From contig JAUWCL010000010.1 in NCBI GenBank assembly GCA_030609325.1, positions 1 to 64,000 on the forward strand: a stretch of 64,000 bases of DNA, written 5' to 3'. Below are positions 17,035 through 24,422 of this stretch, piece by piece. This DNA comes from Candidatus Krumholzibacteriota bacterium. GTDB lineage: Bacteria > Krumholzibacteriota > Krumholzibacteriia > Krumholzibacteriales > Krumholzibacteriaceae. The notes under the pieces were generated by a model that saw only the letters and a list, made by a program, of their open reading frames with translations, searched no databases and was not told where the DNA came from. The position numbers were made by a program, and so were the translations under genes. Position 1 is the first letter of the stretch, and each line of letters opens with the position of its first letter.

Positions 17035-18414
17035 TCACGCGCGAGCCGTCAGTCTCTTTATCCTCTTCCTGAACCGTCTTATGAACATCGTGCCCTTGAA
17101 CACCTCGTCAACTCCTGCCGCTATCCAGAGACCCGCCAGTGACAGCCCCGCGGTGAATGCAAGGTTGTAGCCGAGTATCACCTGGAAGAATATGACGCCG
17201 AAAAAGGCGAGGTACATCGGATAGCGGTTCTCGCCGATGCCGCGGAGGCTGAACGAGAATACGTACGACAGTGCTTTCGGTATCTGGATAAGGGCGGCGA
17301 TCTTCAACGCGTAGACGCCGACCCGGATGACATCCGGATCTGATGTGAATATGATCACGAAGTAGCGCGCCCTGAAGTAGAGGACGGCGGTGATCGCGAC
17401 GACCACCCCGCTGACCAGCCAGGCGAACATCCTCGTCGTCTGCCTGGCCTTCCTGAACTCCCTGGCCCCGAAACGTTTTCCGACCAGCGTCAGCGCGGCC
17501 ATCCCGAACGCCTGGTACATCATCGAGAATATCCGCTGGAAAGTGAGGATGATGATGTGGCCCGCCGCGGCGGCCGGCGCGAGCCTGTTGCTGAATCCGA
17601 TGACGATAGTCATCCCGGTCATCCAGGCGAGCTGCTCGAGGGTGATCGGCGTACCGGTCTGTATGATATGGATGATGCTGCGCCTGTTGATCTCCCTGAA
17701 ATCGCTCCAGTTGAATGTGAGTATCGAACGCCCTCGCAGTATGACGCTGAACGTGAAGAGGAATCCCGCGGTATGCGCGATGCCGGCGGCCAGCGCCGCG
17801 CCCCTCACGCCGAGCTCGGGGAACTTCCAGACGCCGAATATGAGGAGGATGGCAAGCACGAGGTGTATGCCGTTCACGAGCAGCCCCGTCACCATCGCGA
17901 GGTGCGTGTCTCCCGCCCCCCGCACGATGCCGATTGCGACGAAATTCATGATGATGAACGGCGCGAACCACGATACGACCCTGAGGTAATCGACCCCGAT
18001 CGCCGTCACCGCCTCGGACGTGCCCAGCACGGTCCTGAATATCAGAGGCGCCGCGAAATACCAGATCAGCGCGATACCTATCGCGGGAAAGAGGGCGGTG
18101 AATACCGTCTGGCCGAGGAAGTGGTCCGCGTCTTTCCTCCTGCCCGCGCCGAGCAGCCTTACGATGATGATCGATGCTCCAAAAACGAAGATAAGGAGTA
18201 TAGTGCACGTGTAGAGTATCACCTGGACGACGTTCCCGACGGCCGTCAGCGCATCGACGCCCGTCGCGTCGGTCCCTGGGTAATACTTCGCCAGGGTCGA
18301 GATCGCTATGTGCCCGACCAGTGTCGTCTCGATCATCCACATAAGGATCTGCGCACCCAGATCTATCAGGATCGGTACCGAAGTCTTCAGGATCGATCGA
18401 AAACTGGGTTTCAT
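17035..18414 (-). CDS. MATE family efflux transporter
   Basis: The 459-residue protein has twelve predicted helices in two homologous halves, with typical MATE features: N-terminal LKTSVPILIDLGAQILMWMI, the VGHI-like segment TTLVGHIAISTLAKYYP, the loop LLGAGRRKDADHFLGQTV and the internal repeat LVGKRFGAREFRKARQTTRM. These proteins export cations, drugs or lipids in exchange for Na+ or H+. The substrate cannot be inferred. It is followed by tmk and preceded by the CDP-alcohol phosphatidyltransferase gene. Confidence 0.9.
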   Translation of the reverse strand: MKPSFRSILKTSVPILIDLGAQILMWMIETTLVGHIAISTLAKYYPGTDATGVDALTAVGNVVQVILYTCTILLIFVFGASIIIVRLLGAGRRKDADHFLGQTVFTALFPAIGIALIWYFAAPLIFRTVLGTSEAVTAIGVDYLRVVSWFAPFIIMNFVAIGIVRGAGDTHLAMVTGLLVNGIHLVLAILLIFGVWKFPELGVRGAALAAGIAHTAGFLFTFSVILRGRSILTFNWSDFREINRRSIIHIIQTGTPITLEQLAWMTGMTIVIGFSNRLAPAAAAGHIIILTFQRIFSMMYQAFGMAALTLVGKRFGAREFRKARQTTRMFAWLVSGVVVAITAVLYFRARYFVIIFTSDPDVIRVGVYALKIAALIQIPKALSYVFSFSLRGIGENRYPMYLAFFGVIFFQVILGYNLAFTAGLSLAGLWIAAGVDEVFKGTMFIRRFRKRIKRLTARA

Positions 18415-18438
18415 CGTGTCAAAGCGCGCGGGCCGGAA

Positions 18439-19047
18439 TCAGACTTCCGTCGGCGGCTCTCCGCCGGCGGTGATATTCCGGACATGAAGGACCCGCTGGA
18501 TAAAAGTATATATGCTGAGTATCGCCAGCAGGATGATGACGGCGTTGAGAATCCTGCCTCCGAACAGCAGGCCCGCAACCAGCAGCACGATACGTTCGGG
18601 CCGCTCGAGGATACCGACCGAGCACTCGAGGCCGAGACCCTCGGCTCTCGCCCTTGCGTAGCTCGTCAGGAACGAGCCGGCCAAGGCGGCGAGCGTGAAG
18701 AAGATCATGACGCCACTTCCCCTGTCCGAATAATAGAAGGTCAGGGCGGCGAAATACACGAATTCGGAGATCCTGTCGGCGTTCGAATCGAAGAAGGCCC
18801 CGAATTTTGATGTCTTTCCGGTCTTGCGGGCGAGCGAGCCGTCGAGAGTGTCGCACATACTCGCCACTACCAGTATTATCCCTCCGGCGACCAGTCTGCC
18901 GGCCCCGGCGAACAGGGCACCGAGGATACTCAGGGCAAGTCCTGCCAGCGACACACCCATCGGTGCCACGCCCATCGAATCGAGCATGTCCACCACCGGG
19001 GACATCAGCCCCCTGAAACGTTCCTTCATAATGGACTTGTCGATCAT
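18439..19047 (-). CDS. CDP-alcohol phosphatidyltransferase family protein
   Basis: The 202-residue integral membrane enzyme carries the full family signature D-x2-DG-x2-AR-x8-G-x3-D-x3-D as DTLDGSLARKTGKTSK followed by FGAFFDSNAD. Such enzymes join CDP-diacylglycerol or another CDP-alcohol to a second alcohol (glycerol phosphate, inositol, serine). About six helices are visible. The acceptor cannot be determined; PgsA-like and inositol-phosphate-synthase-like members look similar. An alternative start is the ATG six codons downstream (MKERFRG). Confidence 0.88.
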   Translation of the reverse strand: MIDKSIMKERFRGLMSPVVDMLDSMGVAPMGVSLAGLALSILGALFAGAGRLVAGGIILVVASMCDTLDGSLARKTGKTSKFGAFFDSNADRISEFVYFAALTFYYSDRGSGVMIFFTLAALAGSFLTSYARARAEGLGLECSVGILERPERIVLLVAGLLFGGRILNAVIILLAILSIYTFIQRVLHVRNITAGGEPPTEV

Positions 19048-19122
19048 GCCGTCTCACAGTCCTTCCGTGCCTCTGGGAGTATTCACGTATCGATGGATTA
19101 TGAGACCTGAACCGTCATGCTG

Positions 19123-19827
19123 TCAAGCGGTTCCACCCCTGCCCCTTTTCCCCGTTCCGCGGATGAGCAGCGTTACCTCGCCCCTGACCCGGCGCCCCGC
19201 GAACCGCCCGGCGAGTTCTCCCGCACTGCCCCGCGCCACCTCTTCGTGCAGCTTGGTCAGCTCCCTCGCGACGACCGTCTGGCGGTCCGGCATCAGACCG
19301 GCAAGCGCCTCGAGTGTCGATACTATCCTGTGGGGGCTCTCGAAAAACACCGCCGTACCGGCCGCGGCGCCCGCCTCCTCGAGCAGCCTGTCCCTCGCGC
19401 CCTTTTTCCTGGGAACATAGCCGTAGAATGTAAACCTGTCGGTGGGAAGCCCCGACAAGACCAGGGCCTGCATCACCGCACTCGGCCCGGGCAGGGCGGT
19501 GAACTCTATCCCTCTCTCGATCAGCGCCCTGACAAGATAATATCCGGGATCGGAGATGCCGGGCGTGCCGGCGTCGGTCACCAGTGCGCCAGTCTCTCCC
19601 CCCTCGATCCTGTCGAGTATGCCGGGAGTAGCCTTCTCCTTGTTATGATCATGGTAAGGGACGGTCCTGGTCGCGATGCCGTACCGCTTGAGAAGTGTGC
19701 GCGCCTTCCTCGTATCCTCGGCCAGTATGAAATCGACCGAGGCGAGGATCTCCCCCGCACGGCGGGACAGGTCGGACAGGTTTCCGATGGGAGTGCTTAC
19801 GAGATAGAAGGGGAACTCTCTCATCAT
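19123..19827 (-). CDS. rsmI: 16S rRNA (cytidine(1402)-2'-O)-methyltransferase RsmI
   Basis: Adds the 2'-O-methyl group to C1402 in the ribosomal P site, using S-adenosylmethionine. The 234-residue product has the tetrapyrrole-methylase fold signature YLVSTPIGNLSDLSRRAGEI, AEDTRKARTLLKRYGI, VTDAGTPGISDPGYYLVRAL, PGPSAVMQALVLSGLPTDRF, YGYVPRKKGARDRLL and VFFESPHRIVSTLEAL. The start at the double ATG (19827) overlaps the threonine aldolase stop. The frame extends upstream but only as a shadow of that gene. Confidence 0.95.
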   Translation of the reverse strand: MMREFPFYLVSTPIGNLSDLSRRAGEILASVDFILAEDTRKARTLLKRYGIATRTVPYHDHNKEKATPGILDRIEGGETGALVTDAGTPGISDPGYYLVRALIERGIEFTALPGPSAVMQALVLSGLPTDRFTFYGYVPRKKGARDRLLEEAGAAAGTAVFFESPHRIVSTLEALAGLMPDRQTVVARELTKLHEEVARGSAGELAGRFAGRRVRGEVTLLIRGTGKRGRGGTA

Positions 19828-20855
19828 ACAGCGGCGATCCCCGGGAACGCCTCCTCGAAATAGTCGATGTCGTCGTCTGTTATGTCGAGATGGGTGACCA
19901 TCCTGACCCTGCCGGGACTGATTGCCAGGGCAAGTATGCCCCTGTCGGCGAGCTTCGAGACGAATTCGGCGGCGTCGGCACCGTCGATGGTAAATATCAC
20001 GATATTGGTATCGACGGGAAAAACGAGCTCCATGCCTGACGTTTCCTCGACCATCCGGCCGATCCGCGACGCGCGCGCATGGTCGGCGGCGAGACGATCG
20101 ACGTTGTTGTCGAGGGCGTAGAGACATGCGGCCGCCAGGATGCCCACCTGGCGCATCCCGCCGCCGAGCCTCTTGCGCCAGAACCTCGCCTTCTCGACAG
20201 TCTCCGCGTCGGAGATCAGGATCGAACCTACCGGAGCGCCGAGGCCCTTGGAAAAGCAGATATTAATTGAATCGGCCAGGGCGCCGTATCTCTCGAACGT
20301 GATCCCCGTCGCGACAACGGCATTGGCCAGTCTCGCCCCGTCCATATGCAGCCTCAGGCCCATGTCGGCGGCGAACTTCGATACCGCCTCGAGGCGCTCG
20401 ATCGGGTATATGCGTCCCCCGCCCCTGTTGTGCGTGTTCTCGACCGTGACGATCGTCGTATTCGGATGGTGGATGTTCGCCGGCCTGACGGCCCGCTCGA
20501 GCTCGTCCTCGGGCAGGAATCCATCGGGGCTGTCGAGGGGATAGATCTGCACGCCGCCGACGACGGCCGAGCCCCCCGCCTCGTAATTGATTATATGGCA
20601 GTTACGATCGAGTATGATCTCGTCGCCGGGCGATGTCTGCGCGAGGACTCCGAGCAGGTTCGCCATAGTCCCACTCGGCACATAGACCGCCTCTTCCTTT
20701 CCGAGGAGCGAGGCCATCCGCTCCTCGAGGGCCCGGACGGTTGGATCGTCGCCGAGCACGTCGTCGCCGACCTCCGCCTCCGCCATCGCCTTACGCATAC
20801 CGTCGGACGGCCTTGTAACGGTGTCGCTTCTGAGATCGACGACGCGGTCGCTCAT
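19824..20855 (-). CDS. ltaE: Low-specificity threonine aldolase
   Basis: A PLP enzyme that splits L-(allo-)threonine into glycine and acetaldehyde. The 343-residue protein begins with the family hallmark VDLRSDTVTRPSDGMRKAMA and has GDDVLGDDPTVRALEERMA, PSGTMANLLG, VENTHNRGGGRIYP, HMDGARLANA and the PLP-lysine segment CFSKGLGAPVGS. AAAAGGAAT precedes the ATG. It is co-transcribed with rsmI (4-bp overlap). Confidence 0.94.
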   Translation of the reverse strand: MSDRVVDLRSDTVTRPSDGMRKAMAEAEVGDDVLGDDPTVRALEERMASLLGKEEAVYVPSGTMANLLGVLAQTSPGDEIILDRNCHIINYEAGGSAVVGGVQIYPLDSPDGFLPEDELERAVRPANIHHPNTTIVTVENTHNRGGGRIYPIERLEAVSKFAADMGLRLHMDGARLANAVVATGITFERYGALADSINICFSKGLGAPVGSILISDAETVEKARFWRKRLGGGMRQVGILAAACLYALDNNVDRLAADHARASRIGRMVEETSGMELVFPVDTNIVIFTIDGADAAEFVSKLADRGILALAISPGRVRMVTHLDITDDDIDYFEEAFPGIAAV

Positions 20856-20955
20856 ATTCCTTTTCCCAGGAATCGATTAAGCTTTGACTTGATACAGTAT
20901 CCCGCCGTTCCGCCCTCGGGCGGAGCCGGGTCGTGATGCGGCCTGGCGGTCCGGA

Positions 20956-21234
20956 TCAGGACTGTGCAACGAGCTCCTTGAGCTCTCTCGACACCTTGAA
21001 TACCGGGACCTTGCGGTCTGGAACCGGTACCGGTTCGCCGGTCCTGGGGTTCCGGGCCATCCTCGCCTTGCGGTCCTTTACCTTGAAGGTCCCGAACCCG
21101 CGGATTTCGTAATGCTTGCCTTCAGCGAGTCCCTTCGAGATGCTCGCGAGAAACTGGTCCACAGCCTCGGCGACCTCTTTCTTCGTCAGACCCGTCCTGC
21201 TGGCAATGTTTTCCACGATTTCCGCTTTAGTCAT
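20956..21234 (-). CDS. HU family DNA-binding protein
   Basis: The 92-residue histone-like protein has MTKAEIVENIASRTGLTKKE, the dimer helix VAEAVDQFLASISKGLAEG, GFGTFKVKDRKARMARNP and the DNA-arm segment RTGEPVPVPDRKVPVFKVS. The arm lacks the most common IPA residues but keeps the proline (PVP). It bends DNA without strong sequence preference; an IHF-like partner role for sigma-54 promoters in this window is possible but not shown. AAGGAGG lies upstream of the ATG. Confidence 0.95.
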   Translation of the reverse strand: MTKAEIVENIASRTGLTKKEVAEAVDQFLASISKGLAEGKHYEIRGFGTFKVKDRKARMARNPRTGEPVPVPDRKVPVFKVSRELKELVAQS

Positions 21235-21308
21235 TTACCCTTCCTCCTTACAGGCAGAAGGAGCCATGCCCCTCCACATGGTTTGCTCATTAGCACAATA
21301 TGAATAAT

Positions 21309-21337
21309 CAATTACCCTATAAGTTAAAATGTGTCAA
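21309..21337 (-). promoter_or_regulatory. Sigma-70-type promoter of the HU gene
   Basis: On the minus strand TTGACA (21337-21332) and TAATTG (21314-21309) are 17 bp apart, about 75 bp upstream of the HU start. The surrounding DNA is AT-rich. Confidence 0.65.
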
Positions 21338-21587
21338 GGGAAAAGAGAAACGGAGCCCCGCGGGTTTTCTTTGCCGTCCGGCAGACGGTTGCCGGCCGCT
21401 GACGCCTGCCGTTTTTGCATCGGATGCGTTGCAGGTAGCAAGCCGCACGGGCCGGTGCCCTCATCTGCCCGGGGAACAACGGGGAATCACGAGGACCGAA
21501 GAGCAACATCCACTTTTACCCGCCGATCGGCGCAATCCCCTGCCGGTAAAGGAAGAACGGGACATCCGGCCTTTTTTGGCATCGCTC

Positions 21588-21603
21588 TGGTATGCACCTT
21601 GCT
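21588..21603 (+). promoter_or_regulatory. Sigma-54 promoter in front of a small RNA
   Basis: TGGTATGCACCTTGCT matches the consensus TGGYACGN4TTGCW at all but one fixed position, with exact GG-N10-GC spacing (GG at 21589, GC at 21601). The expected start is near 21614. No protein gene follows on this strand (queE is antisense); a hairpin RNA does. Confidence 0.6.
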
Positions 21604-21613
21604 GTCTAATCTC

Positions 21614-21681
21614 AACGCTGCGAGGTGGTCGCCGCCTTCACGAACCCGACCCTGCATCGTATCATCTCGCAGCGCTTTTTT
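21614..21681 (+). ncRNA. Candidate sigma-54-dependent small RNA
   Basis: The predicted +1 is immediately followed by CGCTGCGAG (21616-21624), which pairs perfectly with CTCGCAGCG (21666-21674), followed by CTTTTTTG. The transcript would be a 65-70 nt hairpin ending in a U-tract, with an open 41-nt loop containing GGTGGTCGCC and CACGAACCC. No convincing reading frame. It resembles no RNA family I know. If the first T-tract is read through, the RNA would end at the second terminator (21727). Confidence 0.45.
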
Positions 21682-21727
21682 GCGCCGGATTGCGGGACGT
21701 TTTCACGTCCTGTGGAGGCGCTTTTTT
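21682..21727 (+). terminator. Second intrinsic terminator behind the small RNA
   Basis: Outer stem GCGCC / GGCGC encloses an inner stem GGACGT-TTTC-ACGTCC, followed by TTTTTT. It could back up termination of the small RNA, or end transcripts running against queE. The 515-bp gap between HU and queE holds no credible protein gene; two weaker hairpins with T-tracts are at 21379-21417 and 21542-21577. Confidence 0.6.
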
Positions 21728-21749
21728 CATATCCGGCGGATAATGGAGA

Positions 21750-22487
21750 TCATGGCAGGCCCAGCATCAGGTGACACTGCGGTATGATCCGTACGTCCTC
21801 GAGCAGGGGAGCCGCCAGGGCCGCAAGATCGAGAAGGACCTGCGGATCGGGCGGTATGCAGGCCCCGGCGGGAGTAGCCGGCTGTATGACCAGCGGTATC
21901 CCCGCGTCGACCGCCGCTATCAGCTTGACCGCCTCTTTGAACTCTTTCAGGTCGGCGCCGGCGGCGATCACAATCTTACAGAACAGGGCCTTATCGACCG
22001 CGATGTTCAGTGTCTCCCTGTACGCGGGAAAGACGCTGTCGCCACCGCACAGCGAGGGCAGCTTGATATCGAGAGAGACTATGTCGACGAGAGGCAGGAT
22101 GGACTCCAGCCCGGCCGTGTCCAGTCCGCTCGTTTCGAGATAGATAGGCAGCCCGCCCCTTCGCGCCAACTCGAGAAAGTCTGCGAGGAACTCGGGCTGC
22201 TCGAGCGGTTCGCCGCCCGTAATGCTTATCGAATGGGTGCCGGGCATGGCGGCGAGAGACAGCGTCAGCGTTGCCGCGGCCTCGGGGCTGACGGGATTTT
22301 CCAGCTCGACGGCACCACCGGGCATCCTGCATATGCAGCTCTCGACCCTCTTCTTCGCAGCTTCCGTGTCGCAGTATGAACAAGAGAAGCCGCAGCCAGA
22401 CAGCCTCACAAAGACCTGCATCACGCCGGTGTATATCCCCTCACCCTGGACCGAGCGGAATATCTCGTACAGCCAGCCTCCCGTCAT
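21750..22487 (-). CDS. queE: 7-carboxy-7-deazaguanine synthase QueE
   Basis: Radical SAM enzyme that contracts 6-carboxy-tetrahydropterin to 7-carboxy-7-deazaguanine in queuosine/deazapurine synthesis. The 245-residue protein has YEIFRSVQGEGIYTG, the cluster motif as C32-x3-C36-x2-C39 (CGFSCSYCD), SITGGEPLEQ and the C-terminal VIQPATP. C-x3-C-x2-C is the canonical spacing. A Cys-containing insertion follows (SCICRMPGG). Last gene of the que operon, overlapping DUF366 by 4 bp. Confidence 0.94.
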   Translation of the reverse strand: MTGGWLYEIFRSVQGEGIYTGVMQVFVRLSGCGFSCSYCDTEAAKKRVESCICRMPGGAVELENPVSPEAAATLTLSLAAMPGTHSISITGGEPLEQPEFLADFLELARRGGLPIYLETSGLDTAGLESILPLVDIVSLDIKLPSLCGGDSVFPAYRETLNIAVDKALFCKIVIAAGADLKEFKEAVKLIAAVDAGIPLVIQPATPAGACIPPDPQVLLDLAALAAPLLEDVRIIPQCHLMLGLP

Positions 22488-23044
22488 CCCACACCCCTGA
22501 CTTTACGTATGGCCCTGTCGATGGAGAGACACTCCTGCCTGTACCTCTCGAGAACGGCCGCGGTGAACTTCTCCTCGTTAACGCCGATCTCTCCCAGGCC
22601 GACCGCCGGAACCGGAGCGCCCCGCGGGTCTATGTTCACACCACAGTGGAAGACGGTCGAGACGGGTGTAACTGTCGCAATCGCAACGGTGAGCTTCTTC
22701 TCCGCGATGTAGAGATCGTCCCCGTCCCTGTTAAGAACGAGATCCGGCGCGAGTTCCCTGATGAACTCGCCGATTATACCGACGAACAGGCGCAGCCTGT
22801 AGTTGGTCTCCCTGAGGGTGCATTCGAAATGCTCCCCGATAAAATGAAGCATCTCCTCGGCGATGATGCTGCTGTGCCGCTCGGCATCCTCGAGATCCAC
22901 GAGCCGCAGACCCGTCACGGCGCATGCTCCCCTGAACGCCACGACGCCGTCCGACGTGATGCCGGCTTTCTCCCTCACGAAATGGCTGCGCAGCTGATCG
23001 CCGGTGTAGTCGATACGCTCCCTGAGGATCTTCGTCTCCAGCAT
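22484..23044 (-). CDS. DUF366 family protein in the queuosine operon
   Basis: The 186-residue product matches DUF366: IDYTGDQLRSHFVREKAG, VVAFRGACAVTGLRLVDLED, EEMLHFIGEHFECTL, NRDGDDLYIAEKKLTVAIAT, VTPVSTVFHCGVNIDPRGAPV. Conserved His, Asp, Glu and Cys suggest an enzyme or metal site, but I know of no proven function. It sits between queC and queE, overlapping queE by 4 bp, which suggests a part in deazapurine/queuosine metabolism (inference from context). Confidence 0.85.
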   Translation of the reverse strand: MLETKILRERIDYTGDQLRSHFVREKAGITSDGVVAFRGACAVTGLRLVDLEDAERHSSIIAEEMLHFIGEHFECTLRETNYRLRLFVGIIGEFIRELAPDLVLNRDGDDLYIAEKKLTVAIATVTPVSTVFHCGVNIDPRGAPVPAVGLGEIGVNEEKFTAAVLERYRQECLSIDRAIRKVRGVG

Positions 23045-23101
23045 CGGATCATCCCTCTCCTATCATCATTTACCTTCAAGCCACAGGTCATCCCCGTATC
23101 A

Positions 23102-23806
23102 TCAGTCGTCTTCGAAGAAGATCGAAGCCCGGGCGTGCGTTCCGCCGACCGCCCTCTTGAGCCGGACACACGACTCGCATCTCCCGCACATCCTCTCGCC
23201 GCCGCGGTAACACGACCAGATGTGCTCCCAGGGCAGGCCGAGCTCTATCCCCCGTTCGACTACCTCTCTCTTCTGCATCGCCAGGGTCGGGCTTTCCACC
23301 CTTACCGGCGCACCGGTGCTAATGGCAAGCGCCCTGTTGACGACATCGACGAACTCCCTGCTGTTGTCGGGGAAGGCACCGGCCTCCTCGCTGTTGAATC
23401 CGGTGATGATCACGGCGGCGGCGCGTGCGGCGGCGAACGCCGCTGCGACGTTGACGAAGATCCCGTTGCGGTTCTCGACCCAGACCGCCCTCGAAACGCG
23501 CGCCTGTTCGTCGGGATGGCCCTCGACGGGATAGTCCGGAGTGTCGTCTCCTCCCGGGGTCATCGTCGACGAAGAGATATGCCCGAGCCACTGCAGATCG
23601 ACCTTCTCAAACGCCGTTCCGTAATGCTGCGCGAAGGCCCTGGAGGATTCCTCCTCCTTCTCTGCGGGTATCTGTCCATAATCGAAAAAGAGCGAGAGGC
23701 TAACGTCGTACTTACCGGCCGCGATCGCCAGCGAAACGGCGGAATCGAGCCCGCCCGACAGGAGAGCGACCCCCGATTCCCTGCCCTTCGCAATGTTATT
23801 CCTCAT
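23102..23806 (-). CDS. queC: 7-cyano-7-deazaguanine synthase QueC
   Basis: ATP-dependent conversion of 7-carboxy-7-deazaguanine to preQ0. The 234-residue protein has the PP-loop ALLSGGLDSAVSLAIA, FDYGQIPAEKEEESSRAFA, VENRNGIFVNVAAAFAAA, GFNSEEAGAFPDNS and the zinc-binding tail CYRGGERMCGRCESCVRLKRA. The start is taken as ATG at 23806, which overlaps the queD stop by 11 bp; the longer upstream frame is a shadow. Confidence 0.95.
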   Translation of the reverse strand: MRNNIAKGRESGVALLSGGLDSAVSLAIAAGKYDVSLSLFFDYGQIPAEKEEESSRAFAQHYGTAFEKVDLQWLGHISSSTMTPGGDDTPDYPVEGHPDEQARVSRAVWVENRNGIFVNVAAAFAAARAAAVIITGFNSEEAGAFPDNSREFVDVVNRALAISTGAPVRVESPTLAMQKREVVERGIELGLPWEHIWSCYRGGERMCGRCESCVRLKRAVGGTHARASIFFEDD

Positions 23807-24176
23807 AGCGCACCATATCCTTCGACGTTTCCCAGAGCTCGACTTCCCTGAGCCGCCCTCCCTCGAACTCCAGCTCTTCGCGGCACATCCTGAATATCTC
23901 GGCGGCGAGATTCTCCGAGGTCGGGCTGACCGTGTCGAACGGCGGGACGTCGTTGAGATGCAGATGATCGAATCTCGGCAGGACGACCTTCTCGAGCCTC
24001 GCCTTGAGCTCGAGATAGTCGACGGTAAGTCCTCTGACATCGACCGCCTCGAATTCGTAGTATACCCGCAGAACCCAGTTGTGTCCGTGCACCCTCGAGC
24101 ACATTCCGTCATAGTTATCGAGGCAGTGAGACGACGAAAACTCGATCTCGGTCGAAACGGTCCATTTTCCAGTCAT
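23796..24176 (-). CDS. queD: 6-carboxy-5,6,7,8-tetrahydropterin synthase QueD
   Basis: The 126-residue PTPS-family enzyme converts dihydroneopterin triphosphate to 6-carboxy-tetrahydropterin. The zinc ligands are His in SSSHCLDNYDGMC and the pair in RVHGHNWVLRV; the catalytic Cys is in DGMCSRVHGHN. LKARLEKVVLPRFDHLHLND and PTSENLAAEIF complete the family pattern. First gene of the que operon; its start codon is preceded by a long-range hairpin (24184-24255). Confidence 0.94.
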   Translation of the reverse strand: MTGKWTVSTEIEFSSSHCLDNYDGMCSRVHGHNWVLRVYYEFEAVDVRGLTVDYLELKARLEKVVLPRFDHLHLNDVPPFDTVSPTSENLAAEIFRMCREELEFEGGRLREVELWETSKDMVRYEE

Positions 24177-24183
24177 GATCCCC

Positions 24184-24255
24184 CGGACGCCCAGTGAAAG
24201 AAATGTAACCCTTTATCTGCAAGCCGCTTATGCATAATGCAAACCGGGGCGTCCG
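24184..24255 (-). promoter_or_regulatory. Structured 5' leader of the queuosine operon
   Basis: On the minus strand the transcript predicted from the promoter at 24278-24306 has a leader of about 95 nt. In it CGGACGCCC (24255-24247) can pair perfectly with GGGCGTCCG (24192-24184); the right arm runs into GGGGGATC directly before the queD ATG, so it could hide the ribosome-binding site. A GGCCGCATGCGGGCC hairpin precedes it. It does not match the preQ1-I consensus. Confidence 0.45.
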
Positions 24256-24277
24256 CGGCGGCCCGCATGCGGCCGTG

Positions 24278-24306
24278 AATGTACACCTAACCCCACGCCT
24301 AATCAA
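24278..24306 (-). promoter_or_regulatory. Sigma-70-type promoter of the que operon
   Basis: On the minus strand TTGATT (24306-24301) and TACATT (24283-24278) are 17 bp apart, about 100 bp upstream of the queD ATG. Confidence 0.5.
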
Positions 24307-24337
24307 CGGTTAAAACACCCCGAAAAATTATCCCGGA

Positions 24338-24353
24338 TGGTACACATTTCGCA
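24338..24353 (+). promoter_or_regulatory. Sigma-54 promoter of the giant TPR operon
   Basis: TGGTACACATTTCGCA fits TGGYACRN4TTGCW except for one base, with GG at 24339 and GC at 24351. The predicted start at about 24364 gives a 59-nt leader to the GTG start of the TPR gene. It is divergent from the que promoter. Confidence 0.7.
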
Positions 24354-24422
24354 TAAAGCACGTAAGAGCCGGTCGATATTCGGAAAACAGCGATCCAGCG
24401 GAGTGAAAGGCGGAACTAGGCA

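Noticed and set aside
21582-21600. Alternative -24 box TGGCAT at 21577 upstream of the small RNA
   Set aside because: The distance to a GC does not give N10; the GG at 21589 does.
21300-21743. 147-codon open frame on the plus strand between HU and queE
   Set aside because: No ribosome-binding site, Cys/Arg/Pro-rich composition unlike a folded protein, and it runs through hairpin/T-tract structures.
24177-24271. preQ1-I riboswitch before queD
   Set aside because: The short pseudoknot consensus with A-rich tail is not present; only a general structured leader can be claimed.
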